64,000 bases of DNA from Clostridia bacterium (GTDB lineage Bacteria > Bacillota > Clostridia > Lachnospirales > Lachnospiraceae): NCBI GenBank assembly GCA_910575245.1, contig CAJTEN010000009.1, positions 24,419 to 88,418 on the forward strand. The letters are read 5' to 3'. The first letter of the stretch is position 1. Every line of letters begins with the position of its first letter. The notes under the pieces were generated by a model, which saw nothing but the letters and a program-made list of their open reading frames with translations, was not told where the DNA came from and ran no database searches. The position numbers and the translations under genes were made by a program. This document shows positions 25,902 through 34,739 of the stretch, piece by piece.

Positions 25902-28900
25902 ATGTGGAAAGGTAAATGTAGAAACGTGCGACAGGCAGTAGAGGAAATTTTAAACGGCAAATTTAATCGTGATAAGGGGTCGCTGGACTTTTCCTGTCAA
26001 AGTATTCGGATAGAGCTTCATGCCGATGCGGCTGCTGAGGGCAGTTTCATGATCTATGGACCGGCAGGGCGGATGACGGAGGGGGAAGTTGTCTCATCGG
26101 ATCTGCGGATGGAATGTATCACCCGTCGATTCAGTGGCCTGCAAGATGAGATTTTTTACCGGTTTGACGCCCATGGGATGGAACCGGGCGAGGAGGCCAG
26201 GGGCGCTTTTCATATCATTTCTAATCAGGGGGAGTATTATATCCCCTTTTTCGTATCGGTGGTGCCTAAGACGATTGACTCCAGCCTGGGCAACATCAAG
26301 AATTTGTTTCACTTTACCAATCTGGCCAAAAGCAACTGGGAAGAGGCGGTAAGCCTGTTCTATTCCGGCAGGCTGGACAGCGTGTTTACCGGGAATGACA
26401 GACAGCATTACGCCGCCTACAGGGGGCTTAGTGCAGTCCGGGATAATGAACATAATGTAGAAGAATTTTTACTGGAGATCAATAAGAAGAGACCGGTAGA
26501 ATACATACCGGAGGAAACAGAGATCAGAATCGAGGATCCGGCGGAGGAGATGCGCTATACACTGGTGGTCCATCGCAACGGCTGGGGCTATACGCACTTC
26601 AGGATAGAGACGGAAGGAGATTTTCTGCGGACAGAGGAAGAGGATGTAACAGATTCTTCTTTTCTGGGAAACCTGTACAGACTGTATTATTATATAGACC
26701 ATGCGAAATTGCACGCAGGGTATAATTATGGCGCTGTTATGCTGCTTCTGGATTATGGCAGCATCAGGATACCGGTTACGGTGGTGCGGCATGCGGCCGG
26801 CAGGAGAGCGTTTGGACGATACGGCGAGAGGAAAAGACTGACGGTAGAACTGATGCAGTATTATCAGGATTTCCGGCTTAAGAGGATCAGTGCCGGAACC
26901 TGGATGGCACAGACCAACGGTCTCTTGAACCGACTTATGGAGATTGATGACAGGGATATTACATGGAAGCTGTTCCAGGCACAGATCCTGCTGACCGAGG
27001 AACGGTATAATGAAGCCAGGTGGATGATCGAGAAGTATGAGGACCAGGTGTATGCCCACAGGGAGGATAATCCTGAGCAGTGGTGTTATTACCTGTATCT
27101 TACGACACTGTACAGCAGGGAGGACAGTTACGTGGATGAGGTGGCAGAGATTGTTGCCGATTCTTACGTCCGTAACCGGGGTAACTGGCGGATTGCATGG
27201 CTGCTTATGTATCTGTCGGAAGAATATATCAGGAATCCCGGACGGAAATGGGACTTACTGGAAGAGCTGTCCCGCTATCATTGTACGTCGCCGGTTGTCT
27301 ATATTGAAGCATGGCATCTGCTGTGCATGAACCCGGCGATGCTCATGAAACTGGATCTGTTTGAAAGGCAGATACTTGCTTTTGCGGTAAGGAATGGCCT
27401 TATGAAAGAAGAGATCATCCTGCAGGCAGTCTATCTGGCACAGAAGGAGAAGACCTGTTCGGACAGTGTTCTGCGTATCTTGAAGGGCTGTTATGAGATG
27501 AGGCCGCAGAGTGATATCCTGCATGCGATCTGTACACTGCTGATCAAGGGCAATCGCTGCGGGGCCGCCTGCTTTGAATGGTATAAGGCGGGAGTGGAGC
27601 AGAATCTCAGGATCACGCGTCTGTACGAGTATTATATGATGTCAGCCCCTTTAGACTACAGCGAGCCGCTGCCTAAGATCGTGCTTATGTACTTTGCCTA
27701 TCAGAGCAATCTGAATTATGAGATCACGGCTTATCTGTATGCCTATGTACATCGCCACAGAGCGGAAATGACGGAGATTTATGTAAACTATACGGCTGCC
27801 ATTGAGCGGTTCGTAGCCGAGCAGATCCGGTATGGGAGAATCAATAGGGATCTGGCCTATCTGTACCGCAATGTGATAAGTCTTCCCATGATTGATGAGG
27901 AGAGCGCAGCGCAGCTCGTAACGCTTCTTTTTATGAAAGAGATCAGGACGGATTTTGACAGGGCCACGGAAGTGTATGCAGTGTATCCTTACGGAACGGG
28001 TGAGAATGTCTATCCGGTAACGGCGGGAAGAGCGCTTGTGCCGGTCTATGATTCAGAGTGTAAAATCATGCTGGGAGACAGGGAGGGCAACAGGTATACT
28101 GTGAGCGTGGAATATCAGACGGATTCGCTGTGCGGTCCTGCGAAGCTGGCGCTCATGATCTCGCCCTTTGTCAGGGACAGTCTGTGGTATGCGGTATATG
28201 CCTGCTTTGAGTATCAGAAGACATTCACGGTGCAGGATGATAATGTGGATATGTTCCTGCGGCTTTCCGGCTCTGACCAGATAACGGAGAAGGTCAGACG
28301 GCAAATACGCAGGATGCTGGTGGATTTCTACTATAGCAGGGACCGGATGGGGGAGCTGGACAGTTATCTGTCGGCCCTGGAGCCGGAGGATGTGGATAAG
28401 AAGGATCGCAGAGAAGTGGTCCGGTGCATGGTCATACGCGGTATGTATGAGGAAGCGTGGCAATGGATACGGTATTTTGGGCCGTATGGCATGGATGCCA
28501 AGGTGCTTTTAAAGCTGTGCAGCAGGCTGCTGGAGGAAGAACCGGCACAGGAGGATCCTGTAATGACAGGAGTGCTCTGCCATTTGGTGCAGAGAGGAAA
28601 GTATGATGAGAATGTGCTCGGTTATCTGGTCAGGTACTTCTCGGGTAGTATCAAGGATATGCGGGATGTGTGGAATACGGCAGAGTCTTTCGGCGTGAAC
28701 ACTTATGCGCTTTGTGAACGGATGCTTGTACAGATGCTTTATACAGGAGCTCATGTAGGGGATAAGATCGAGATCCTGCGTACATACAGCAGGGGGATGG
28801 GAAACGAGGAGCTGAGAATGGCATTTCTGTCCCAATGCTGTTATGACTATGTGGTAAAGGAGCAGATCGCGGATCCGTACATATTCTGGGGTGTCATGCA

Positions 28901-29489
28901 GCTGTATCAGAAAGATATATTCATGCACAGAGTATGTAAGATGGCCTTTTTGCAGTATTATGCGGAAAACCGGCATGAACAGGATGACAGGATCAGGCAG
29001 ATATGCTGCGCTTTTCTGAGAGATCTCCTGGCGGAGCGGATCATCCTGCCTTTATATAAGGATTATCAGGGATATATCCCGCAGATGGATGAGTACCGGG
29101 ATAAGACCATCATAGAATATCGGGTGAAAGATGGCAGCAGGGCAGTGATTCATTATATGATACAGGATGAGGACGGTTCTGAAAGTGAATATCGCAGAGA
29201 AGAAATGAGGGACATGTTCGAAGGAATCTGTGTTAAGGAATTTGTCCTGTTCTTCGGAGAAAGACTGCAGTATTATATCACGGAGGAGCTGGAGAATGGT
29301 TCGAAACCCACCAGAAGCAACAGCATCAGTACAAGTGATTTGGACCAGGATGATTTCGAGAGCCGTTATACCATGCTCAATGATATTATGATCGGGAAGA
29401 CGCTCCATGATTACGATACGGTAAACAAGCTGCTGCACCAGTATTACAGACAAGACTTTATGGTAGATAATCTGTTCCGGATACGTTAG
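25902..29489 (+). CDS. Large beta-sandwich/alpha-solenoid protein (DUF5717-like)
   Basis: The 1,195-residue protein has no signal peptide or membrane helix. Residues about 20-125 and 185-285 look like two beta-sandwich modules (GAFHIISNQGEYYIPFFVSV, LLLDYGSIRIPVTVVRH), linked by an alpha segment with KNLFHFTNLAKSNWEEAVSLF. From about 300 to 1,110 it is mainly helical with repeat-like Trp/Tyr-rich hairpins (WKLFQAQILLTEERYNEARWMIEKYE), as in TPR/HEAT solenoids. From memory this resembles the Lachnospiraceae family DUF5717, function unknown. It heads a four-gene operon with a Hsp70-like protein, so I infer a scaffold or partner of that protein. The start may be ATG 25902 (leaderless) or GTG 25926. 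Confidence 0.65.
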   Translation: MWKGKCRNVRQAVEEILNGKFNRDKGSLDFSCQSIRIELHADAAAEGSFMIYGPAGRMTEGEVVSSDLRMECITRRFSGLQDEIFYRFDAHGMEPGEEARGAFHIISNQGEYYIPFFVSVVPKTIDSSLGNIKNLFHFTNLAKSNWEEAVSLFYSGRLDSVFTGNDRQHYAAYRGLSAVRDNEHNVEEFLLEINKKRPVEYIPEETEIRIEDPAEEMRYTLVVHRNGWGYTHFRIETEGDFLRTEEEDVTDSSFLGNLYRLYYYIDHAKLHAGYNYGAVMLLLDYGSIRIPVTVVRHAAGRRAFGRYGERKRLTVELMQYYQDFRLKRISAGTWMAQTNGLLNRLMEIDDRDITWKLFQAQILLTEERYNEARWMIEKYEDQVYAHREDNPEQWCYYLYLTTLYSREDSYVDEVAEIVADSYVRNRGNWRIAWLLMYLSEEYIRNPGRKWDLLEELSRYHCTSPVVYIEAWHLLCMNPAMLMKLDLFERQILAFAVRNGLMKEEIILQAVYLAQKEKTCSDSVLRILKGCYEMRPQSDILHAICTLLIKGNRCGAACFEWYKAGVEQNLRITRLYEYYMMSAPLDYSEPLPKIVLMYFAYQSNLNYEITAYLYAYVHRHRAEMTEIYVNYTAAIERFVAEQIRYGRINRDLAYLYRNVISLPMIDEESAAQLVTLLFMKEIRTDFDRATEVYAVYPYGTGENVYPVTAGRALVPVYDSECKIMLGDREGNRYTVSVEYQTDSLCGPAKLALMISPFVRDSLWYAVYACFEYQKTFTVQDDNVDMFLRLSGSDQITEKVRRQIRRMLVDFYYSRDRMGELDSYLSALEPEDVDKKDRREVVRCMVIRGMYEEAWQWIRYFGPYGMDAKVLLKLCSRLLEEEPAQEDPVMTGVLCHLVQRGKYDENVLGYLVRYFSGSIKDMRDVWNTAESFGVNTYALCERMLVQMLYTGAHVGDKIEILRTYSRGMGNEELRMAFLSQCCYDYVVKEQIADPYIFWGVMQLYQKDIFMHRVCKMAFLQYYAENRHEQDDRIRQICCAFLRDLLAERIILPLYKDYQGYIPQMDEYRDKTIIEYRVKDGSRAVIHYMIQDEDGSESEYRREEMRDMFEGICVKEFVLFFGERLQYYITEELENGSKPTRSNSISTSDLDQDDFESRYTMLNDIMIGKTLHDYDTVNKLLHQYYRQDFMVDNLFRIR

Positions 29490-29578
29490 GACAGCGCTTT
29501 CGATGCTTAACCGGAAGGTTTCCGGGAAGAAGCGGAAGGAGCCGGAAGGCCGGGAGCAGGATAGAGGAGAACTACGGT

Positions 29579-30892
29579 ATGTTCTTGGACAGAAAAGAAG
29601 GGAACAAACTGCATAAAGGAAGCGTGCTGGCCGGATATGATCTGGGAGAGCGGTATTCGCAGATCAGTTACTGTATTTTCGGGCAGGAGGATGTGGATAC
29701 GGTAGCAACCGTGGTGGGAACGAAGCAGTACAACATTCCGACGATGTTATGTAAACGTAAAGGGACAAATCTGTGGTTTTACGGCAAAGATGCCGTGAAG
29801 AATGCGGAGCAGGAAGACATGACAGCGGTGGAAGGGCTTATCGCCTCCGCGAGAAAAGGGGAGGATGTGGAGGTGGACGGGGAGATGTTTGACCCCGTTG
29901 CACTGCTGACGCTGTTTGTCAGGCGCAGCATGGCGCTTATGAACTTCATAGCGCCTGTGGAAAAGATCGACGGGATCATGTTTACCGTAGATGAGCCGGA
30001 TGACAGGATGGTGGAGATCCTGCTGCTGATAGCGGCGAATCTTGGATTGAAAACTTCCCATGTTTATTTACAGAGTCACACGGAGAGTTTCTATTCCTTC
30101 ATGCTGCATCAACCGTCGGAGCTGTGGTATCATCAGGTTCTGGCCTGTGAGCATGACGGCATGCGCTTAAAGCTCTACCGGATGGAGTGCAATAAGCACA
30201 CCACGCCGGTGGTTGTATTGATCGAGGAACAGATGTATGAGACGCTGGTGATACCGGAACAGACAGAGGAGGAGAGTATCCGGCAGGATGCATATCGTCT
30301 GGCAGATGAGAGATTTCTGGGGATACTCCAGGCCGTCTGCGAAGGAAGGTTCGTGTCATCGGTATATCTGCTGGGAGACGGATTCCGGGCGGGATGGCAG
30401 GAGAGATCCCTGCAGTTTCTGTGCCGCAGCAGAAGAGTGTTTCAGGGGAATAATCTGTTCAGCCAGGGGGCGTGTTATGGACTGCTGGAGAAGCTGGAAC
30501 CCGGCGAAGTGGGCAGGAACCATGTTTTCCTGGGCAGGGATATGCTGAAGGCCAATATCGGCATGAATGTAATCCGTCAGGGGAAGGAAACCTATTATGC
30601 GCTTATGGATGCCGGCGAGAACTGGTATGAGCTGCACAAGGAGTGCGACTTCCTTCTGACGAGGGAGAGAGAAATGGAGTTCGTTATCACGCCGCTCAAT
30701 GGCAGAAACGTAGAGACCAGGATACTTTCTCTGGCGGAAGGCGGCTCGGATGAGGCGCCTTACAGAAGATACCATTTGGACATGAAGATGAGTGCGCCGG
30801 ACCGGGTGGCCGTAAAGGTGACCGACCTGGGATTCGGGGAGTTGTTTGCGTCAGACGGCAGAATATGGGAAGAATCTTTCCAGGTGCCGTAA
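29579..30892 (+). CDS. Divergent mini-Hsp70/actin-like protein (DUF5716-like)
   Basis: The 437-residue protein follows the Hsp70 plan at reduced size. A phosphate-1-like strand LAGYDLGERYSQISYC lies at 17-32 (D21, G23). The stretch about 105-175 (DPVALLTLFVRRSMAL, IDGIMFTVDEP, AANLGLKTSHVYLQSHTESF) parallels the ITVPAYF...NEPTAAA part of DnaK. An adenosine-like motif SVYLLGDGF lies at 261-269, with NNLFSQGACYGL at 291-302. Residues about 325-437 resemble the beta substrate-binding domain (VEVTDLGFGE-type strand: AVKVTDLGFGELF). The glycine-rich phosphate-2 loop is replaced by ACEHDGMRLKLY, so ATP hydrolysis may be weak or absent. From memory it matches DUF5716. It lies 89 bp after the large protein gene and 17 bp before the TPR gene. 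Confidence 0.7.
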   Translation: MFLDRKEGNKLHKGSVLAGYDLGERYSQISYCIFGQEDVDTVATVVGTKQYNIPTMLCKRKGTNLWFYGKDAVKNAEQEDMTAVEGLIASARKGEDVEVDGEMFDPVALLTLFVRRSMALMNFIAPVEKIDGIMFTVDEPDDRMVEILLLIAANLGLKTSHVYLQSHTESFYSFMLHQPSELWYHQVLACEHDGMRLKLYRMECNKHTTPVVVLIEEQMYETLVIPEQTEEESIRQDAYRLADERFLGILQAVCEGRFVSSVYLLGDGFRAGWQERSLQFLCRSRRVFQGNNLFSQGACYGLLEKLEPGEVGRNHVFLGRDMLKANIGMNVIRQGKETYYALMDAGENWYELHKECDFLLTREREMEFVITPLNGRNVETRILSLAEGGSDEAPYRRYHLDMKMSAPDRVAVKVTDLGFGELFASDGRIWEESFQVP

Positions 30893-30909
30893 GAAGAAGG
30901 ACATAAGAA

Positions 30910-31755
30910 ATGGGTCAGATTATACTGGGAACCGGCAAATATGCCGAGAAGCCCTATTTTATAGATAAATTCTATATTAATGTATATTCCGTGGAGGAAT
31001 TGTGCTATATTCTGGTAGAGAAGGCACAGATGCTGGATCCTGAGATTATGCAGCGGGATCTGGTACAATGGCTGGATGAACAGTGTGGTTTGAACCAGCT
31101 TGCGCATGCCCTGTACTCTCTGCTGAACCAGAATGGTTCCACGGCAGCTTTTGCGGGGATCATACTGGAATATGTAAATCTGTATCCGGCGGATGTGGTG
31201 GCGAGGGTTGAGGAGACCGTCAGGGGAAATGAAGGATTGAGCCCCTGGGAACGCGGGAAAGCCAAAGCGGATTATTTGCTGCAGAGCGGAAGATATTATG
31301 GAGCGTTGAAGCAGTATTACGTGCTGCTTACGCAGATTGGCGGGAAGGACCAAAGTCTGGAGGCACAGATTATGTATAACATGGGAGTGGCCTATGCCAA
31401 ACTGTTTATGTTTCAGCAGGCGTCCCGGTGGTTTCTTAAAGCCTATGAGGCGGACGGGGCGGCGGAGAGCCTTGCGCTGTATCTGACATCCGTGCGTATG
31501 TACAGTCCGGATGAAGCGTATGTTTCTTTTATCGCCGAACATCCGGAATACCACAGTGCATCCTTGCAGGTAGAGAAACGGATGGAGCAGGCAGCGGGGC
31601 AGTTTGAGGCAACGGAAGAGAACAGAATGCTCTTTACACTGCAGGTATTTAAGGAGGAAGGCGCCAGTACGGCGGGGAACGATACACCTTATTATCAGGA
31701 GATCGAGAAGCTGACGGCCGGTTTGAAACAACGGTACAGAGAATACGTGTCGTGA
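30910..31755 (+). CDS. TPR-like helical protein of the Hsp70-like operon
   Basis: The 281-residue protein has no export signal. It opens with MGQIILGTGKYAEKPYFID and is then almost wholly helical, with TPR-like hairpins such as ADYLLQSGRYYGALKQYYVLL and AQIMYNMGVAYAKLFMFQQASRWFLKAYE (about 120-185). TPR proteins commonly bind Hsp70 partners, which suits its position 17 bp behind the Hsp70-like gene. No enzymatic motif is present. The upstream AGAAGGA fits its ATG well. Confidence 0.7.
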   Translation: MGQIILGTGKYAEKPYFIDKFYINVYSVEELCYILVEKAQMLDPEIMQRDLVQWLDEQCGLNQLAHALYSLLNQNGSTAAFAGIILEYVNLYPADVVARVEETVRGNEGLSPWERGKAKADYLLQSGRYYGALKQYYVLLTQIGGKDQSLEAQIMYNMGVAYAKLFMFQQASRWFLKAYEADGAAESLALYLTSVRMYSPDEAYVSFIAEHPEYHSASLQVEKRMEQAAGQFEATEENRMLFTLQVFKEEGASTAGNDTPYYQEIEKLTAGLKQRYREYVS

Positions 31756-31810
31756 CCGGATACCAGGATAACGGCTGCAACAGATAAGACTTGGACAGGT
31801 GGGAAAGACG

Positions 31811-32998
31811 ATGGGATTGTTTAAAAAATTAAGAAGCAAACTTCATAAAAAAAACAGGAATGATGTTTACAATCCGGAATGGGAAGCTGAGGAAGCCGAA
31901 CATCAAGTGGATTATGACAATCAGGAGCAGCGGGAGGATTATGTCAAGAGCTGCCTGGAGCGGATGGCAGATGCCACGAAAGAGCTGGAGAACCTGACAT
32001 ATGAGTATGACATGGTGACATCCTACCTGAAGGATATGGAAGAGATAGAAGCGCTTCCCGAGGAGGAGAGTGCACAGCTCAAGGAGTGTGCCAGACGGGT
32101 TGCCGAGCTGCAGGACAGCAAGGCAGAGTTTATGGAGAGACCGCGCCGGATCAGCGATGAGCAGTATCAGATGATGGAGAGAATGGCGGATGAGGTAAAA
32201 GACGGGTATGAGAAGCTAACCGAGGCCGAAGAGTACCAGAATCTGGTTAGGCAGGATCTGGGCCGGCTGGACGGAGAGCGACATGCATATACGTACCGCC
32301 GGAACGAAGTGATGAGTTTGATTGCGGACACCAGGGGGATGGCCGTAATTACGGTTGTGGCATTGGGACTCTGCGTACTGCTGCTGCTGGGATTGCAGTT
32401 CTTCCTGGATATGGATACCAGAGTGGGATATCTGCTGACTGCGGCGGCAGCGGCAACAGCGATAACCGTGATCTATATCAAGCATCTGGATGCGAGACAG
32501 GAGCTTCGCCGGGTGGAGAACGGGATCAATAAGATCATTCTTCTGCAGAATAAGGTAAAGATCCGATATGTCAACAACACGAATCTGCTGGAGTATCTGC
32601 AGCTTAAATATGGCGTAAGCAGCGCCAGGGAGCTGATGGAACTGTGGGATAATTACCGGGAAGAGAAGGCGGAACGTGAAAGTCTCAGAAAGGCGGAAAG
32701 AGAGCTGGATTATAGTGAAAGAGAACTGCTGCAGATGCTGAAATGCTACCAGATCAAGGATCCTGCTATCTGGCTGCATCAGACGGAGGCGATCCTGGAC
32801 CGTAAGGAGATGGTTGAAATCAGGCATAACCTGATCGTGAGGCGGCAGTCGCTGCGTCGGCGGATGGATTATAATAAGGAAGTGGTGGCGGGCGGCTCCC
32901 AGAAGGAGATCAAGGAACTGGTGGAGAAATACCCGCAGTATGCGAAGGAGATTATGCAGGCCGTGGAGGAGTATGAGAAGAAGTATCAGACTTCATAG
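31811..32998 (+). CDS. Coiled-coil membrane protein of the Hsp70-like operon
   Basis: From ATG 31811 (AGGTGGG ahead) the protein has 395 residues. A basic N-terminus (MGLFKKLRSKLHKKNRN) and a long acidic coiled coil (about 35-165) lead to two adjacent membrane helices, AVITVVALGLCVLLLLGLQF and VGYLLTAAAAATAITVIYI (about 175-220). A second coiled coil fills the remaining 170 residues. Both coiled regions should face the cytoplasm. It probably anchors the operon's soluble proteins at the membrane. I recognise no named family. Confidence 0.65.
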   Translation: MGLFKKLRSKLHKKNRNDVYNPEWEAEEAEHQVDYDNQEQREDYVKSCLERMADATKELENLTYEYDMVTSYLKDMEEIEALPEEESAQLKECARRVAELQDSKAEFMERPRRISDEQYQMMERMADEVKDGYEKLTEAEEYQNLVRQDLGRLDGERHAYTYRRNEVMSLIADTRGMAVITVVALGLCVLLLLGLQFFLDMDTRVGYLLTAAAAATAITVIYIKHLDARQELRRVENGINKIILLQNKVKIRYVNNTNLLEYLQLKYGVSSARELMELWDNYREEKAERESLRKAERELDYSERELLQMLKCYQIKDPAIWLHQTEAILDRKEMVEIRHNLIVRRQSLRRRMDYNKEVVAGGSQKEIKELVEKYPQYAKEIMQAVEEYEKKYQTS

Positions 32999-33137
32999 CA
33001 GATTTGTGCCGACGCAGAAATACCTTCATGCCGGATGCCGCACTGTCTACAGGGGATATAGAGAATGACAGAAGGGTTACAGCAAGGATACTTAAGGACA
33101 ACTTATAACATGCAGGAAAAGTGGAGGATGGGATAAC

Positions 33138-34589
33138 ATGAGGACAGACAGATATGTGAGCCCGCTGTCGGAGCGGTATGCGAGTAAGGAGATGCAGTAT
33201 ATTTTCTCGCCGGATATGAAATTCCGGACCTGGAGGAAGCTGTGGATTGCGCTTGCGGAGACGGAGATGGAATTGGGGCTTAGCCAGAACGGCAAGCCGG
33301 TGATTACACAGGATCAGATCGATGAGCTCAGAGCGCATGCGGAGGATATCAATTATGATGTGGCCAGGGCGCGTGAGAAGGAAGTAAGGCATGATGTGAT
33401 GAGCCATGTCTATGCGTATGGCCAGCAGTGCCCGAAGGCAGCAGGTATCATTCATCTGGGAGCGACCTCCTGCTATGTGGGAGACAATACGGATATTATC
33501 GTGATGACTAAGGCGCTTGGGCTGGTGAAGGCTAAGCTTGTGAATGTGATCGCAGAGCTGGCGAAGTTTGCGGAGCAGTATAAGGAACTGCCTACCCTTG
33601 CCTTTACACATTTCCAGCCTGCCCAGCCTACTACGGTGGGCAAACGGGCAACTCTGTGGGCGCAGGAGTTCTGCCTGGATCTGGAGGATCTTAATTATGT
33701 GATCTCTACCATGAAGCTTCTTGGCTCCAAGGGGACTACCGGGACACAGGCTTCTTTCCTGGAGCTTTTCAACGGAGATCAGGAGACCATCGATAAGATC
33801 GATCCGATGATTGCGAAGAAGATGGGATTCGAAAAATGCTATCCGGTGTCCGGACAGACGTATTCCCGCAAGGTGGATACGAGAGTGTGTAACGTTCTGG
33901 CAGGTATTGCGGCATCTGCCCACAAGATGTCCAATGATATCAGGCTTCTGCAGCATCTGAAAGAAGTGGAGGAGCCTTTCGAGAAGAGCCAGATCGGCTC
34001 TTCGGCCATGGCGTATAAGAGGAACCCCATGAGAAGTGAGAGGATTGCATCCCTGTCCAGATATGTGATGGTGGATGCCCTGAATCCGGCCATTACTTCC
34101 GCGACACAGTGGTTTGAGAGAACGCTGGATGATTCCGCGAATAAGAGATTGTCTGTTCCGGAGGCATTTCTGGCGGTGGACGGTATCCTGGATCTGTGTC
34201 TGAATGTGGTGGACGGACTGGTTGTATATGACAAGGTGATTACGAAGCGGCTTATGAGTGAGCTGCCCTTTATGGCGACGGAGAATATTATGATGGATGC
34301 GGTCAAAGGGGGAGGAAACCGCCAGGAACTGCATGAGAAGATCAGAGAACTGTCCATGGAGGCAGGAGCGAATGTGAAGCGTGAGGGGAAGGAGAATAAT
34401 TTGCTGGAATTGATTGCAAAGGAGCCTGCCTTTAACATGTCAGAGGAAGAGCTGAAGGAGACGATGGATCCTTCGAAGTATGTGGGACGTGCGCCGCTGC
34501 AGGTGGACAAGTTCCTGGAGGAGGTTGTTGGGCCGATTCTGGAAGAGAATAAGGAACTGCTGGGTGTTAAGGCAGAGATTAACGTGTAA
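33138..34589 (+). CDS. purB: Adenylosuccinate lyase
   Basis: The 483-residue protein belongs to the fumarase/aspartase superfamily. Visible are the N-terminal RYVSPLSERYAS, the substrate segment HLGATSCYVGDNTD, the catalytic His region THFQPAQPTT and the signature GSSAMAYKRNP with the mobile-loop serine. It releases fumarate from adenylosuccinate and SAICAR in purine synthesis. The length is near that of the human-type, longer branch of PurB. It stands alone, 139 bp behind the Hsp70-like operon, with GGAGGATGGGATAAC ahead of the start. Confidence 0.92.
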   Translation: MRTDRYVSPLSERYASKEMQYIFSPDMKFRTWRKLWIALAETEMELGLSQNGKPVITQDQIDELRAHAEDINYDVARAREKEVRHDVMSHVYAYGQQCPKAAGIIHLGATSCYVGDNTDIIVMTKALGLVKAKLVNVIAELAKFAEQYKELPTLAFTHFQPAQPTTVGKRATLWAQEFCLDLEDLNYVISTMKLLGSKGTTGTQASFLELFNGDQETIDKIDPMIAKKMGFEKCYPVSGQTYSRKVDTRVCNVLAGIAASAHKMSNDIRLLQHLKEVEEPFEKSQIGSSAMAYKRNPMRSERIASLSRYVMVDALNPAITSATQWFERTLDDSANKRLSVPEAFLAVDGILDLCLNVVDGLVVYDKVITKRLMSELPFMATENIMMDAVKGGGNRQELHEKIRELSMEAGANVKREGKENNLLELIAKEPAFNMSEEELKETMDPSKYVGRAPLQVDKFLEEVVGPILEENKELLGVKAEINV

Positions 34590-34599
34590 GAGAAAATGA

Positions 34600-34694
34600 G
34601 GAAGTGTCCGAAAATAACTTGTGCAGATGACGAAGGATAAATTCGTACAGGCAAGGAGACAAGTCAAATGCACAAGTTATTAGTGGACAGTTCC
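34600..34694. repeat. 95-bp element with 26-bp imperfect terminal inverted repeats (family C)
   Basis: The left end GGAAGTGTCCG...AATAACTTGTGCA and the right end (inverted) GGAACTGTCCA...AATAACTTGTGCA agree at 22 of 26 positions. The 43-bp middle codes for nothing. It lies between purB and the next operon. No target duplication is visible. It may be a MITE of another family, or a large hairpin that ends purB transcription. Confidence 0.55.
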
Positions 34695-34739
34695 TAAGAA
34701 CGGATTCGGAAATTACAGAAAGAAAAGTGGGTACGGACG

